A stretch of 64,000 nucleotides of DNA from Synechocystis sp. LKSZ1 (GTDB taxonomy: Bacteria > Cyanobacteriota > Cyanobacteriia > Cyanobacteriales > Microcystaceae), in assembly GCF_040436315.1 (NCBI RefSeq), contig NZ_AP031572.1:1736001-1800000 (forward strand). Direction: 5' to 3'. The translations under genes were made by a program, and so were the position numbers. Every line of letters starts with the position of its first letter. Within the stretch, counting starts at the first letter, position 1. Shown here piece by piece: positions 29,449-39,838 of the stretch. The notes under the pieces are model-generated. The model had not been told where the DNA came from. It was given only the letters and a program-made list of their open reading frames with translations, and did not search any database.

Positions 29449-29508
29449 ATATTCTAGCTAAGTTGAAGGGGCTAGCGTTCAAACTATGCCCCTTACCCTG
29501 TGTATCTT

Positions 29509-32500
29509 CTACTCGACCCCCTCAATGCGGTCTTCTACTTCTTGATAGAGTTCCTGCAAGCGGTCGAGGTTTTCTTGGGAGGTTTCCCAATAGCCCCGGC
29601 CATTCACTTCTAGCAGGGTTCCAACCATCTTGCGGAAGGAGTTGGGATTGAGATCCATCAGCCGTTTACACATTTCCGGATCTTTGATAAAGGTGGTATT
29701 GGCATCCTCATAGACCCAGTTATCCACTGCGCCGGCCGTAGCACTCCAGCCCATAGTGTTGACGAGACGTTTGGATAGTTCCCGGACACCTTCGTAGCCG
29801 TGGGAAAGCATGCCTTCGTACCACTTGGGATTGAGCAACTTAGTGCGGGCATCCAGACGTACCGTTTCGGATAACGTCCGTACCTGGGCGTTGGCGGTGG
29901 TGGTGTCGGCAATGTAGGCCGAAGGTTTTTTACCATCATCCCGTAGGGTGGAGATCAACTTGGTGGGGTCGGAGTCGAAGTAGTGGGAGACATCCGTCAA
30001 GCTGATTTCCGAGGAATCTAGGTTTTGGAAAGTTGCATCGGCGGTCTTCAAGGCCCGTTCAAACATCGTGCGACTTTCGGCCATCATGCCCGGATTATCG
30101 GAGTCAAAGGCAAAGGATTTACGCTTGAGGTACATTTCCTGCAATTCCGCTTCATCTTCCCAGCTACTGTTTTCCACGGCCAGGTTGACATTGGAGGAAT
30201 AGGAACCGGAGGCATTGGAGAAGACCCGCGTGGCCGCTTGGCGAACATTGACCCCCATTTCTTCGGCTTGGGCCAGGGCGTGCTTACGGACAAAGTTCAT
30301 TTCCAGGGGTTCTTCGGCTTCGGCGGCCATTTTCACCGCTTGATCCAAAAGGTTCATCTGGTTAATGAACAGATCCCGGAAGACTCCAGAGCAGTTGACC
30401 ACTACATCAATACGGGGCCGGCCCAATTCTTCCAGGGAGAGCAATTCCAGTTTATTGACCCGGCCCAGGGCATCGGGTACGGGCTTGACGCCGACCATCC
30501 ACATAATTTGGGCCAGGGATTCGCCGTAGGTTTTGATATTGTCGGTTCCCCAGAGGACACAGGCGATGGTTTCGGGATAGTTACCGCCGTTATCGATTTT
30601 TTGCCGCTCAATCAGGCGATCCACCACAATTTTGGCCGATTGTACCGCTGCCAGGGTCGGAATCGATTGGGGATCAAGGGCGTGGATATTTTTACCGGTC
30701 GGCAGGACGTTGGGGTTACGGATGGGGTCGCCACCAGGGCCAGGGAGGACGTATTCCCCTTCCAGGGCCTTGAGCAGGCCGCCCAGTTCGTTATCGGCAC
30801 AAACCTGCTCCAGACAGAATTCCAGGTATTCCATCAGGGACTTGAGTTTATCCTGATCCACGTTGGGATAGCCAGCATCGGCCAGGGCCTGTACCCAGGG
30901 GGCCTTCTTACCGATATTGAAGAAGTTTAGTTTAGAAACCAAGGAAACCCGGCCATCGGCATTGATCTGTTCATAAACCAATGCCGAAACTGCAGCGCGA
31001 GTCGCTAGGGTAATGCTCTGCTGGAGTTCGACATCAGTTAAGACTCCTTTATCGCTATTGCGGTAGATATCCTCCATCTGGCGACCAATGCTCTCGGCAA
31101 TGAGCGTGGGCAGAGACCAAATTCCCTCTTCTTCCCGATCCAAACTCGAAATATTAACTAAAGTGGCAATCGCCTCTTCAGCGCTCGGAGGTTTGCCGAT
31201 CACGTGGAGACCACAGGGTAATAGACGGGACTCAATTTCCATCAGCTTGCGATAGACAGAGCCAACGATGGTATCCCGTTCCTCACTGCTCAGATCCTTG
31301 GCATCGGTATCGGGCAGAGCAATATCCTGGTCTAGATTACAGAGCCGGGCCTTGTCCATAATCGTGTTGACGATAGGAACACCCCGACCCGTATCCTTGA
31401 GGGTTTGGTAGGAACCAATCAGTTCACTTAATTCCTGTAGGCCCTTGTAAAGACCGGCATTTTCCGCTGGCGGCGTCAGGTAGGAAATGGTGGCGGCGTA
31501 GCTCCGACGTTTGGCAATGGTGGCTTCGGAGGGGTTATTGGCGGCGTAGTAGTAAAGGTTAGGGATATTGCCGATCAAGTTGTCGGGATAGCAATCCCCG
31601 GACATCCCCATCTGTTTACCGGGCATGAACTCCAGGGAGCCGTGGGTACCGAAGTGGAGGACGGCATCCGCCTTCCAGATATGGTTGAGGTAGGTATAGT
31701 AGGCGGCAAAGCCGTGGTGGGGACTGGCGGAACGAGAGAAGAGCAGACGCATGGGATCGCCTTCGTAGCCAAAGGTGGGCTGTACCCCAATGAAGACATT
31801 GCCGAACTCTTTGCCGTAGATCAGTAGATTTTGCCCATCACTATTGAGGTGTCCCGGCGGTTTACCCCAGTTTTCCTCGAGACGTACCGAGTAGGGGGTC
31901 AGGTGTTCGTATTGCTCCACCGACATGCGATAGGCCACGTTCAGTTCGGGGCTGTGGTACTGGGCCTGGGCATCGTGGATGACGGCTTCCATCAGTTCCT
32001 GGGCCGAACCGGGCAGGTCTTGGACATCATAGCCGTTGCCTTGTAGGCCCTTCATTACTTCATAAATAGAGCCAAAAACATCCAGGTAGGCAGCTGTACC
32101 AACATTGCCCTTATCCGGTGGGAAGCTAAAGACGGTAATCGCGACTTTTTTATCTAATTTCGGTTTTTTGCGCAGGCTGGCCCACTTCATGGCCCGTTGG
32201 GCGATGGCCTCTAAGCGATCCTGTAACGCAATGGCCCGGCCCGTAGACCCATCTCGACCCGAAAGAATAATCGGTTCAATGGCTCCATCCAGTTCAGGAA
32301 TGGCGATTTGCAGGGCCACTTGGATCGGGTGTAGGCCTAGATCGCTTTCCTCCCACTCTTCTGTGGTTTGGAAGACTAGGGGCAGGGCGCACATATAGGG
32401 CCGATTTAGTCGCTTGAGGGAATCAATGGCCTTGGGATGGTCTTGACGAGCCGGGCCACCAACAAGGGCAAACCCCGTCAAGGAAACAACGGCATCGACA

Positions 32501-33501
32501 ATGGCCAAGGGTTCGACGCCGGGCAGGGATTTATCCCAGAAATATTCATCCACAGGTTTAGAAAAGTCCAGACCCCCGGAAAAGACAGGGATTACGCGGG
32601 CCCCCATGGCTTCTAGTTCCTGCACCATGCCGACGTAGTGAGCATCATCCCCCGTCACCAAATGGGTTCGTTGCAACACCAGACCAACGCAAGGCGCTAA
32701 GGGATCCTTGAGATCATCACTAATATCTGTGCGGCTGTTGTACCAGGCCAGGTAGGATTTCACATCCTCAAACATCTTCAGGGAGAGGGGATGCCAAATG
32801 CCCATGTCCGGATAGACTACTGGCTCTTCGTAGTTCACCAGTTTGCCCAAGCCCAGGTTTGGATAAACATATTTATCCGTCAGCATCAACAGGAAATTCT
32901 CTAAGTTTTCCGAGGAGCCCCCTAGCCAATACTGGAAGCTGAGCATGAAGTTACGGGCATCCTGGGCCTTATCCACCGGCAGGTATTTCAGCACATTGGG
33001 TAACGTACGCAGGAGTTTAAGCATGGCATCCTGGAAGCCGGCCCCGGAATTTTCCTTGCGTTTGCGCATGAATTGGGCGATCGCACTTTTGGACTGGCCC
33101 AACTGCGCCATAGAAAACGTCCCCAGCTTATTGAGGCGCATCACCTGGGGCATGGAGGGAAAAACAATGGCAGCATCCAGGCGATCCCGGTGGGGCTGAA
33201 CGGCCGCCACAACTTTATCGGCCAGATCCTCAATAAAGATCAGGGAGGCAATGAAGAGATTTGCCTCGGCAATATCCCGTTTAAAGTCTTCGTAGTTCTG
33301 GGGGTCTCGCAACTCCTCAATTAAATAACCGCTAACTTGGATGACCAGATGGGGATTGGTACGGTTAATATTTTTGACGGCTGTCGAGAGAGCGCTCTGG
33401 TACTGAGACTCCAGCACGACATAGACCACCTTAAGCAGAGAACGCCCGTTAGTATCGTCTGGCTCAATGCGGCGAATGGTGGACTTGACGTGAGTGAACA
33501 T
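29509..33501 (-). CDS. chlH: Magnesium chelatase subunit H
   Basis: Large porphyrin-binding subunit of the ATP-dependent Mg chelatase, which inserts magnesium into protoporphyrin IX at the start of the chlorophyll branch. The 1330 residues match cyanobacterial ChlH. Recognisable segments include [16 protein letters not shown] at the start, [20 protein letters not shown] in the cobN/Mg-chelatase core and [20 protein letters not shown] near the end. The partners ChlI and ChlD are not in the window. The ATG at 33501 is preceded by AGGAGA about 12 bases away. Confidence 0.98.
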   Translation of the reverse strand: MFTHVKSTIRRIEPDDTNGRSLLKVVYVVLESQYQSALSTAVKNINRTNPHLVIQVSGYLIEELRDPQNYEDFKRDIAEANLFIASLIFIEDLADKVVAAVQPHRDRLDAAIVFPSMPQVMRLNKLGTFSMAQLGQSKSAIAQFMRKRKENSGAGFQDAMLKLLRTLPNVLKYLPVDKAQDARNFMLSFQYWLGGSSENLENFLLMLTDKYVYPNLGLGKLVNYEEPVVYPDMGIWHPLSLKMFEDVKSYLAWYNSRTDISDDLKDPLAPCVGLVLQRTHLVTGDDAHYVGMVQELEAMGARVIPVFSGGLDFSKPVDEYFWDKSLPGVEPLAIVDAVVSLTGFALVGGPARQDHPKAIDSLKRLNRPYMCALPLVFQTTEEWEESDLGLHPIQVALQIAIPELDGAIEPIILSGRDGSTGRAIALQDRLEAIAQRAMKWASLRKKPKLDKKVAITVFSFPPDKGNVGTAAYLDVFGSIYEVMKGLQGNGYDVQDLPGSAQELMEAVIHDAQAQYHSPELNVAYRMSVEQYEHLTPYSVRLEENWGKPPGHLNSDGQNLLIYGKEFGNVFIGVQPTFGYEGDPMRLLFSRSASPHHGFAAYYTYLNHIWKADAVLHFGTHGSLEFMPGKQMGMSGDCYPDNLIGNIPNLYYYAANNPSEATIAKRRSYAATISYLTPPAENAGLYKGLQELSELIGSYQTLKDTGRGVPIVNTIMDKARLCNLDQDIALPDTDAKDLSSEERDTIVGSVYRKLMEIESRLLPCGLHVIGKPPSAEEAIATLVNISSLDREEEGIWSLPTLIAESIGRQMEDIYRNSDKGVLTDVELQQSITLATRAAVSALVYEQINADGRVSLVSKLNFFNIGKKAPWVQALADAGYPNVDQDKLKSLMEYLEFCLEQVCADNELGGLLKALEGEYVLPGPGGDPIRNPNVLPTGKNIHALDPQSIPTLAAVQSAKIVVDRLIERQKIDNGGNYPETIACVLWGTDNIKTYGESLAQIMWMVGVKPVPDALGRVNKLELLSLEELGRPRIDVVVNCSGVFRDLFINQMNLLDQAVKMAAEAEEPLEMNFVRKHALAQAEEMGVNVRQAATRVFSNASGSYSSNVNLAVENSSWEDEAELQEMYLKRKSFAFDSDNPGMMAESRTMFERALKTADATFQNLDSSEISLTDVSHYFDSDPTKLISTLRDDGKKPSAYIADTTTANAQVRTLSETVRLDARTKLLNPKWYEGMLSHGYEGVRELSKRLVNTMGWSATAGAVDNWVYEDANTTFIKDPEMCKRLMDLNPNSFRKMVGTLLEVNGRGYWETSQENLDRLQELYQEVEDRIEGVE

Positions 33502-33769
33502 AGACTTTGTGTTCTCCTGTGTGATCGTTAAGGATGACGCTCATAGGTCTTTTTAGCAGAAAACTTTCCTCCAATGGGGGTTTCAGCCGTTGTCTGACAC
33601 AATTTGTTAACAAATGTGAAACAGTCTGTTACAAAGATTGACCAAATACGTGAGCGCTTACTATCAATTATTATTTACATAAGTTTACATCCTTGGTGCT
33701 TACTAAACGCTTGATTTCTGTATGCCCTTTGGAAATTAGCCTCTCAGGGAATCTAGCCCCAAAAATTAC
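33502..33769. promoter_or_regulatory. chlH upstream region with a palindrome
   Basis: No gene. It holds the presumed chlH leader and promoter. A perfect 14-base palindrome ATTTGTTAACAAAT lies at 33602-33615, about 100 bases before the chlH start, in AT-rich DNA. It could be an operator; no regulator is assigned. Confidence 0.4.
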
Positions 33770-33809
33770 TAGGGCAAAAATATAGACAGGGCCGAAACGA
33801 TTGGCCCTG
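33770..33809 (-). terminator. Terminator of ccs1
   Basis: On the minus strand, 29 bases after the ccs1 stop, CAGGGCC and GGCCCTG form a perfect 7-bp stem around a 9-base loop, followed by TCTATATTTTT. Confidence 0.8.
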
Positions 33810-33837
33810 CCTGAAAATGTTATTTGCTTATCAAAAT

Positions 33838-35220
33838 TTAATTATTTACAGTTGTTGGCGAAGTGCCTGGAGTAGCCTCGGCGGTTAATTGCTTCACTAG
33901 CGCCAATAATTCTCGCTCGAAATGAACCTGGGCCCGGTTAGTGCGACCGCCAAGGTAGAGGGTGTGATCGGCTTCTTGGTAAAGGGCCCAGACTTGGGAA
34001 TGGGAAAAATAGCTCATCACGACTCCCACCATCAATAGGCCAAAACCCAGATAAACCAGCGGAATTCCCGGATCGGCTTTGATTTGCAGGCCGGTACTGC
34101 CCACCAACTCAAGTATTTTAAGCGTCACGCCGTTCACCTCAAGGCTCATGCCAGGACGTACCGCACTGGAGAGATTGCCCGCTTGGTCATAGAGGATCAT
34201 GGTGCCCTGGAGGTCTTTAGTGAGCAGTGCCACCCCTTCGCTCAAGTCGGGCTTGGTGGGAATCCAGGTACCCCAGAGTTTGCCCCCCTGTTCCGTCGGT
34301 AACGGGGCCATGGGAAGCTGAAAAATCGGACTGTTATTGATCTGAGCCTTGACTCCGGCAATGCCCCAATTGGTTTGATAAAAGGTGACCCCCCGATAGC
34401 GCAGGGGTTGATTCACAAAAATGGTTTTGCGGTCTAGTTCTTGGCCGTCGGTATCGACCACGGATAGGTCGGAATAGAATTGGTCGATGGCGCCGCTGGG
34501 AGTGTAGTCAATCCAAAAACGATTAACCCGAATCCCCCAGTCCTTGGGAATTTGGCCCTTGGCCAAAGGGCCAGCCTCAATGATATTTTTCACCTGAAAG
34601 GTTTCCCCACTGGCCACCATTTCTTGGGCTAGAAATCCGGCCAAGGCCCCCCAAATGGCCCCGATCAAAATAATGATCATGGCAGCATGGACAACAATCG
34701 GGCCAATTTTACCGACTAGGCCCTTGCGAGCGTAGAGTTTCGGCCCGTCTTGAAAAACCCGATAACCCCGAGTTTGTAGCGGTTCCACAATCCCACCGAG
34801 GGAGGTTTGGGGTAAGGAAAAACCCAGGGCCAGCTTCTGGAACTGTCGGGGCTTTTGGTAGTATTGCCAGCGACGGGCGGCCTTGAGGGCCGGCCATTGA
34901 CGAAACCAAGTACAAGCAATCAGACTACTGCCAAAGAGAATCAGCAGAGAGAGAAACCACCAAGTTTGATAGACATGGTTCAGGCCCAGGGCCAGGATGA
35001 CCTGCCAACTCAAAAAGCCAAACAGGGCCGGTTCCGTGGGGTAATTGGCCTGGTAAAAGGCCAGGGTTTCGCCCTGTTCAATGACCGTACCGCTGATGCT
35101 AAAAATCGCAATCAATAACAGTAGGACAATGGCCAAGCGCAGATCCGCAATGGTCTTGAGCAGGAAACGGGCCGGGGCAAGGCTCTCCTTCGGAGACGCA
35201 GAAGATTCGGACAGGGTCAT
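33838..35220 (-). CDS. ccs1: Cytochrome c biogenesis protein Ccs1 (ResB-like)
   Basis: Membrane protein of system II cytochrome c maturation, 460 residues, working with CcsA to deliver haem to apocytochromes. Visible are three N-terminal helices ([20 protein letters not shown], the [15 protein letters not shown] region, [19 protein letters not shown]), a large lumenal domain with [17 protein letters not shown], and a last helix [20 protein letters not shown]. It stands alone with its own terminator. Confidence 0.94.
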   Translation of the reverse strand: MTLSESSASPKESLAPARFLLKTIADLRLAIVLLLLIAIFSISGTVIEQGETLAFYQANYPTEPALFGFLSWQVILALGLNHVYQTWWFLSLLILFGSSLIACTWFRQWPALKAARRWQYYQKPRQFQKLALGFSLPQTSLGGIVEPLQTRGYRVFQDGPKLYARKGLVGKIGPIVVHAAMIIILIGAIWGALAGFLAQEMVASGETFQVKNIIEAGPLAKGQIPKDWGIRVNRFWIDYTPSGAIDQFYSDLSVVDTDGQELDRKTIFVNQPLRYRGVTFYQTNWGIAGVKAQINNSPIFQLPMAPLPTEQGGKLWGTWIPTKPDLSEGVALLTKDLQGTMILYDQAGNLSSAVRPGMSLEVNGVTLKILELVGSTGLQIKADPGIPLVYLGFGLLMVGVVMSYFSHSQVWALYQEADHTLYLGGRTNRAQVHFERELLALVKQLTAEATPGTSPTTVNN

Positions 35221-35395
35221 AGATCAATCGCTGGGAGAAAAAGCCTAGGGCTTTACAGTAAAAAAGAGCAGAAGCTTGACAGGCCAAAACATCCGCGTGG
35301 GGTCAAGGCCCTCTTGCTTATTTATTCTAATGGCTTAACTGAAGGGAAAAAGATAGGGAGTTAGTAAAACTACTCTGAAAATATCCAAAACAACC

Positions 35396-35583
35396 CTAAT
35401 CAGATTCTATGTCTAAATTATTTTGGGACTCCCAGAGGGCCTTAAACAACTGTTGAGCAGTATAACCCGCTGTTTTAGCAATGCCAGATAACCAAGCGCT
35501 CGTGTCTTGTTCCGAAAGGAAAGAGCCTTAGACGGCCTTGAGAGCTTCAGCTTGACCTATCACAATACTTGCAAGTAGGTTGC
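35396..35583 (-). pseudogene. Remnant of a protein-coding gene next to the restriction-modification module
   Basis: Minus-strand frame with coding-like sequence but no start: QSNLLASIVIGQAEALKAV, one in-frame stop (near 35528), then GSFLSEQDTSAWLSGIAK, TAGYTAQQLFKALWESQ and a final stop at 35396. The upstream end merges into the methyltransferase start region. It looks like the 3' end of a gene cut by arrival of the module. I do not recognise the family, and chance is not excluded. Confidence 0.35.
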
Positions 35584-35629
35584 TTTGGTACTAGAATGGG
35601 TACCTGATTTTAGTTTCGTTTCCGAAGGC

Positions 35630-37057
35630 ATGGCTACCCAGTACATCTCCGTAAAAGAGACCGCTGAAATCTTAAACTGCTCGGAGCAATATGTTCGTCA
35701 GCTACTCCGGTATGGCGAAATCAGCGGTGAGAGGATCAGCAGTCGGTGGATCGTCGCATCGGAGTCTGTTCAGAACTATGGTATTAAGAGAGAAGATACC
35801 AGCTTAAGCATTCCCGATCATGGGCGGCGAGCCCTCGGCAAACCCGATCTCAAAGCTTTGAGTTTTTTTTCTGGCTGTATGGGTTTGGATTTGGGACTAG
35901 AAAAGGAAGGTATCCATGTGTTGCTTGCTTGTGAAATCGATACAGCCGCTCGGAAAACGATTGAGACCAATCGACCAGATATGGCCCTGATCGGGGATAT
36001 TAGAGACTATTCAGCAGGAGAAATTCGAGAGAAAGCAGGACTGAGTTCGAGCGATGAGATTGATGTAATGGTTGGTGGTCCGCCGTGCCAAGCCTTCAGC
36101 AGTGCAGGAAAGCGTCAAGGATTTAATGATGAGCGAGGCAATGTCTTTTTAACGTTCATCGATTTAATCATTGAGCTTAAACCCAGATTTGCAGTCATTG
36201 AAAACGTTCGAGGCTTGTTGTCCGCTCCCTTAAAACATAGACCTCATGAAATGAGAGGGAATAAATTTCCACCATTATCTCAAGATGAACAACGAGGAGG
36301 CGCATTACTTTTCATTACGCAACGGCTAAAAGATGCGGGATATAGTGTTTCTTTTAACCTGTACAATGCGGCTAATTTTGGGTCTCCGCAACAACGAGAA
36401 AGGGTGATCATGACTTGTAGTCGTGATCGCGAAAAACTTCCCTATCTCACACCAACTCATGCAGAAAAAAGTTTATATGAACTCCCAAAATGGAGGACAT
36501 TAAGAGAGGCTCTTGAAGGTCTTCCTAAAGATGGACATCATTTTGTCAAATTTCCAGAAAAACGACTCAAGTATTACAGACTGCTGAAACCTGGACAATA
36601 CTGGCGAAATTTGCCAGAAGAGCTACATCAAGAAGCATTAGGAGCTTCTTATCACGCAGGAGGCGGAAAAACGGGTTTTTACCGCAGGCTCGCTTGGGAT
36701 AAACCGGCCCCAACGTTAGTAACCCACCCAGCTATGCCGGCAACTGATTTAGCCCATCCAGAAGAAGATAGACCGCTCAGTATTGAAGAATATAAGCGCA
36801 TTCAAGAACTCCCAGACGATTGGATTATTGCGGGTACTTTACTCGAGCAATATCGGCAAGTTGGTAACGCCGTACCTTGCTCTCTAGGAAGAGCGGTCGC
36901 CAGGATGTTGCTATCTCACCTAAGGGGTGAGCCGCCTGTTAATTACCCAGATTTTCCGTATTCCCGCTACCATAAAACGGATGATGTCAGTTGGATGAGT
37001 GATATGGGGTGTTTTGAGGAATCCTCAACGAAACAACTGTCCCTTAATTTAGTTTGA
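35630..37057 (+). CDS. DNA (cytosine-5) methyltransferase with N-terminal HTH
   Basis: Modification enzyme of a type II restriction system, about 475 residues. Residues 1-55 form an excisionase-like helix-turn-helix (ISVKETAEILNCSEQYVRQL). The C5-methyltransferase follows with motif I (SFFSGCMGLDLGLEKEG), motif IV with the catalytic Cys (VGGPPCQAFSS), motif VI (ENVRG), motif VIII (QQRERVI) and motif X (QVGNAVP). A TTG-initiated extension to 35585 is possible, but the ATG at 35630 starts the HTH cleanly. It converges with the endonuclease gene, overlapping it by nine bases. Confidence 0.95.
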   Translation: MATQYISVKETAEILNCSEQYVRQLLRYGEISGERISSRWIVASESVQNYGIKREDTSLSIPDHGRRALGKPDLKALSFFSGCMGLDLGLEKEGIHVLLACEIDTAARKTIETNRPDMALIGDIRDYSAGEIREKAGLSSSDEIDVMVGGPPCQAFSSAGKRQGFNDERGNVFLTFIDLIIELKPRFAVIENVRGLLSAPLKHRPHEMRGNKFPPLSQDEQRGGALLFITQRLKDAGYSVSFNLYNAANFGSPQQRERVIMTCSRDREKLPYLTPTHAEKSLYELPKWRTLREALEGLPKDGHHFVKFPEKRLKYYRLLKPGQYWRNLPEELHQEALGASYHAGGGKTGFYRRLAWDKPAPTLVTHPAMPATDLAHPEEDRPLSIEEYKRIQELPDDWIIAGTLLEQYRQVGNAVPCSLGRAVARMLLSHLRGEPPVNYPDFPYSRYHKTDDVSWMSDMGCFEESSTKQLSLNLV

Positions 37058-37801
37058 TGAATCCGACAACTCCTTCCAAGGATTGTCCGCTTCAATGGCT
37101 AAGGAATCTGGATTACCCATTAGAACTTGTTGAACAAAAGCAACAAAATTTTCTTCTGAAAAGCGGTCTGTATTGTACTTATCGTTAAAATAAGACCATC
37201 GATAGGAACCTGTTCTGGCATCAACTCGATACCACTTTTCAATAGGCTGGTTAATCCTTACCCTGGATGATGAACTATTTTCTGAGTTACTACGGTTTTT
37301 GACTTGTAGGAGAGAACCATCAACATTGCAAAAATCTACGTGCCGAACAGATTCTCCCCAACAACAATACCAACCATAATCAGCAAGTTGCTCAGCTAGA
37401 AAATCCTCTAGGAGTAGTCCCTGAATATTTTCAGCAGACATTGATAGACGATGGGCATATTTAATTTGCTCCAGATGCTCTGTGGTTAGTCCTGTCAGTC
37501 GAGCGTTAATGATTATATTGACAATTGGATCGGCAACGGTGCCTGGGAGTTGTGAGATCCGTCTTGAAATTCGATTTTCGTAGCTATCGTTATACTTTTT
37601 AAACCAAGCCTTGGCTAGCATTTCTGGGGTGCTGGCTTTTAGGGTTGGAGAAAGTCCTGGATTTCTGTAGCAGGCCGAGAGAATCGTTCGGTGTGCTTCA
37701 AGCAATGGCTGATCTTGTTGAGAGAACGCATCTTCAAAAATCTTTAAAAAGCTTTCTTCAGAACTTAAAGTACTAATAATGCTATCGAAATTAACAGACA
37801 T
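37049..37801 (-). CDS. Type II restriction endonuclease, SinI-like
   Basis: Protein of 250 residues adjacent to and convergent with the C5-methyltransferase. It contains LQVKNRSNSENSSSSRVRIN, resembling the conserved core of SinI-family endonucleases, which cut GGWCC; the acidic/Lys residues of the likely catalytic site are in VDFCNVDGSLLQVKNR. The recognition site here is inferred from that resemblance plus the apparent shortage of GGWCC in the window. AT content is higher than in neighbouring housekeeping genes, consistent with acquisition. Confidence 0.85.
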   Translation of the reverse strand: MSVNFDSIISTLSSEESFLKIFEDAFSQQDQPLLEAHRTILSACYRNPGLSPTLKASTPEMLAKAWFKKYNDSYENRISRRISQLPGTVADPIVNIIINARLTGLTTEHLEQIKYAHRLSMSAENIQGLLLEDFLAEQLADYGWYCCWGESVRHVDFCNVDGSLLQVKNRSNSENSSSSRVRINQPIEKWYRVDARTGSYRWSYFNDKYNTDRFSEENFVAFVQQVLMGNPDSLAIEADNPWKELSDSSN

Positions 37802-38239
37802 CTAATGTTGTCCCCTGACCATACAAATCATGAAACAGAAATGTCCGCAATTGTACGCCACAGCGATTGTCTTGAACTTTATCCTTAAAGCTTAAACAGT
37901 TTTTCTAAAATAAGCAAGATATCAGCCACTGTTTCAGTCTAGACCTGAAGGTGGGCTATACGCTAAAGTCCTTATAAAACATCAGCTTTACTCAAAGACT
38001 CGAGCAACGTCACCGGCGTTGGTCTTTTAACGATGGATGTCACGCTGAAACGTCTACTAGAAAAGACGTTGAGCCTCCTACTTTCCTCTGGCTTGAGAAC
38101 CTTATCCCAGTAAGGAATTCAGACGGCGCTCCTTCTTTTAGAGACCAGTCTCAGAGAATACAGGCAAAACAAGTCATTTTGTGCCAGTTCGAGACAGGAT
38201 CCATGCCTTGTGTGGATAGCCGGTGACTGATTCCCCCCC
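37802..38239. other. Spacer with possible mobile-element remnant
   Basis: No intact gene. On the plus strand two overlapping frames look partly coding: one ending LLEKTLSLLLSSGLRTLSQ at about 38112, another running SFTQRLEQRHRRWSFNDGCH onwards without a Met to about 38225. Hairpin-forming repeats are present: AACGTCT/AGACGTT at 38052-38073 and CAACG/CGTTG around 38007-38022. The mix of structured DNA and broken frames next to a restriction module suggests the end of an insertion sequence, perhaps IS200/IS605-like, but I cannot identify it. Confidence 0.35.
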
Positions 38240-39496
38240 TTACCGAGGGCCATTCTCCGCCGCTAGTTTTTGGGCATAGACTAGGGCCTCGGTAGCAGTG
38301 GTGAGCCGTCCTTCCACCTGAGCGACTTGTACTTCGATTAACAGTTGGCCAATGAAAGGGCCTGGACGGAGGCGTAGGTTTTGGATTAGGTCATTACCAG
38401 AAATGAGGGATTGCGGATGGGCAATTCTGTCCTGGGGGTCGAGGTAATGCCGGAGCAGGGCGAAAATAAGGGCCAACTGGGGACTATGGGCCAGCGCATA
38501 GAGGACAAAGGGAGCAAAATGCTTCCCCACATCGAGAAAGAAGAAGTATTGTCGTCGTAAATTCTGTTCCAGGCCCGTTTCACCTAGGGCCGGATAACTT
38601 TTAAGGATGGCCCCTACGGCCCGGATTTCATGGCGGGAGTACTTCAGGTGCTCTAGTTCCTGTTCTGCTTGTTCAGGTACTGGGGAGACCAAGCTCGCCA
38701 ACTTAGCAATGGCAATGCCCTTTTTACCCAAGGCCTGGAAAAAGGCCTGGCGCTCCGTCAGACTAAGTTGGGTTTTGACCGTGGCAACGGCCAGATCGAT
38801 ACAGCAAATGGCACTCAGAGCATCCAAATTGGCCTGGGGAAACCAGTAACTTAGTAAGCCATCCTGCCAGGCCGCTAGGAGCCATTGACTCCCCCGAGGA
38901 CTGCCCAAAAGGTAGTTAAATTCCGCTTGGACGCGCTCGGCGGCCACGGTTTTAATCTGATCAGCCAGGGCCCGCAGGGTGACACGAGTGGCGGGATCAA
39001 GGTCAAATTGAAGTTGGGCCGCTTGGCGATAGGCCCGCAACAGACGCAGGGGGTCATCGGCCAAATTATGGGCCGACACCATCCTCAACACCCCTAATTC
39101 CAAATCCTTTACGCCGCTGAGGGGATCGATCAGACATTCCTGGTGCAAATTGTAGGCAATGGCATTGACGGTAAAGTCCCGTCGTCCTAAATCCTGCTCT
39201 AGGGTGGCCCCTTCCTGCTGGGCAAAATCCACGGTGCCCTGGGCAAAGACGACCCGCGCAATCTGACGCACCTTATCTAGGATGACGAAACCAGCATGGT
39301 ATTGACGGGCCAGGGCCTGGGCAATCTCGATGGCCTGCTGGGGAACGACAAAATCCCAGTCTAGATACTCCCGACGACGGCCCAAGAGAGCATCCCGCAC
39401 CGCTCCTCCCACTAAACAGGCTGACTCCGGCAGTATTTCCAGATCAAAGGGAAGTTGTTGGCGCAGATGGGGGAAGGGACTGAGGGAACAGGGCAT
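38240..39496 (-). CDS. cca: CCA tRNA nucleotidyltransferase / poly(A) polymerase family
   Basis: Adds or repairs the 3' CCA of tRNAs, needed here because the tRNA-Ala gene in this window does not encode CCA. The nucleotidyltransferase core has CLVGGAVRDALLGRR and the metal-binding DWDFVV, then GRRDFTVNAIAYNL and DDPLRLLRAYR. The open frame extends to 39778, but that part lies antisense to ycf34 and lacks family sequence; the ATG at 39496 gives a normal 418-residue protein. Confidence 0.93.
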   Translation of the reverse strand: MPCSLSPFPHLRQQLPFDLEILPESACLVGGAVRDALLGRRREYLDWDFVVPQQAIEIAQALARQYHAGFVILDKVRQIARVVFAQGTVDFAQQEGATLEQDLGRRDFTVNAIAYNLHQECLIDPLSGVKDLELGVLRMVSAHNLADDPLRLLRAYRQAAQLQFDLDPATRVTLRALADQIKTVAAERVQAEFNYLLGSPRGSQWLLAAWQDGLLSYWFPQANLDALSAICCIDLAVATVKTQLSLTERQAFFQALGKKGIAIAKLASLVSPVPEQAEQELEHLKYSRHEIRAVGAILKSYPALGETGLEQNLRRQYFFFLDVGKHFAPFVLYALAHSPQLALIFALLRHYLDPQDRIAHPQSLISGNDLIQNLRLRPGPFIGQLLIEVQVAQVEGRLTTATEALVYAQKLAAENGPR

Positions 39497-39580
39497 GGGC
39501 CAAGGGCTGATTTCAACGGTAATCGGGGACACCGCAGTCTTTAACTCTAAGTTAAAGTAGCAAAAAAAGGGATAACTGCC

Positions 39581-39829
39581 ATGTGTATCTGTGTAAACTG
39601 CCAGTACGTTGACCGTTGTATCACCTATCACGCGGTCGAAACCCAGCATCAGCAACCCCACCTCACAAATAGCCCCGATTTTGATCCCCAAGAACCCAGC
39701 ATTAATGTCAATATCCGTTCTCGGGATGATTACATTGAAATGGAATGGGATGTGGTCGGCTGTATCAGCTTTGTGCAAGAGATGGGAAAATGGGCCCGGC
39801 TCCGACCGGGAGAAGCCATTCCCACCTAA
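39581..39829 (+). CDS. ycf34: Ycf34 family protein
   Basis: Protein of 82 residues found in cyanobacteria and red-lineage plastids. The N-terminus MCICVNCQYVDRCITYHAVE carries four cysteines in a CxCxxCxxxxxC pattern, and the C-terminus has EMEWDVVGCISFVQE and WARLRPGE, all diagnostic. A role in photosynthetic electron transport, possibly with a metal cluster, has been proposed for the family. It is divergent from cca and ends nine bases before sppA. Confidence 0.93.
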   Translation: MCICVNCQYVDRCITYHAVETQHQQPHLTNSPDFDPQEPSINVNIRSRDDYIEMEWDVVGCISFVQEMGKWARLRPGEAIPT

Positions 39830-39838
39830 TCACTCACC

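Noticed and set aside
30025-30930. 301-codon open frame on the plus strand
   Set aside because: It is antisense to the core of chlH, has no ribosome site or family resemblance, and its composition is that of a reverse-strand shadow.
39497-39778. N-terminal extension of cca
   Set aside because: It lies antisense to ycf34, which is clearly real, and cca homologues start near MPCSLSPF.
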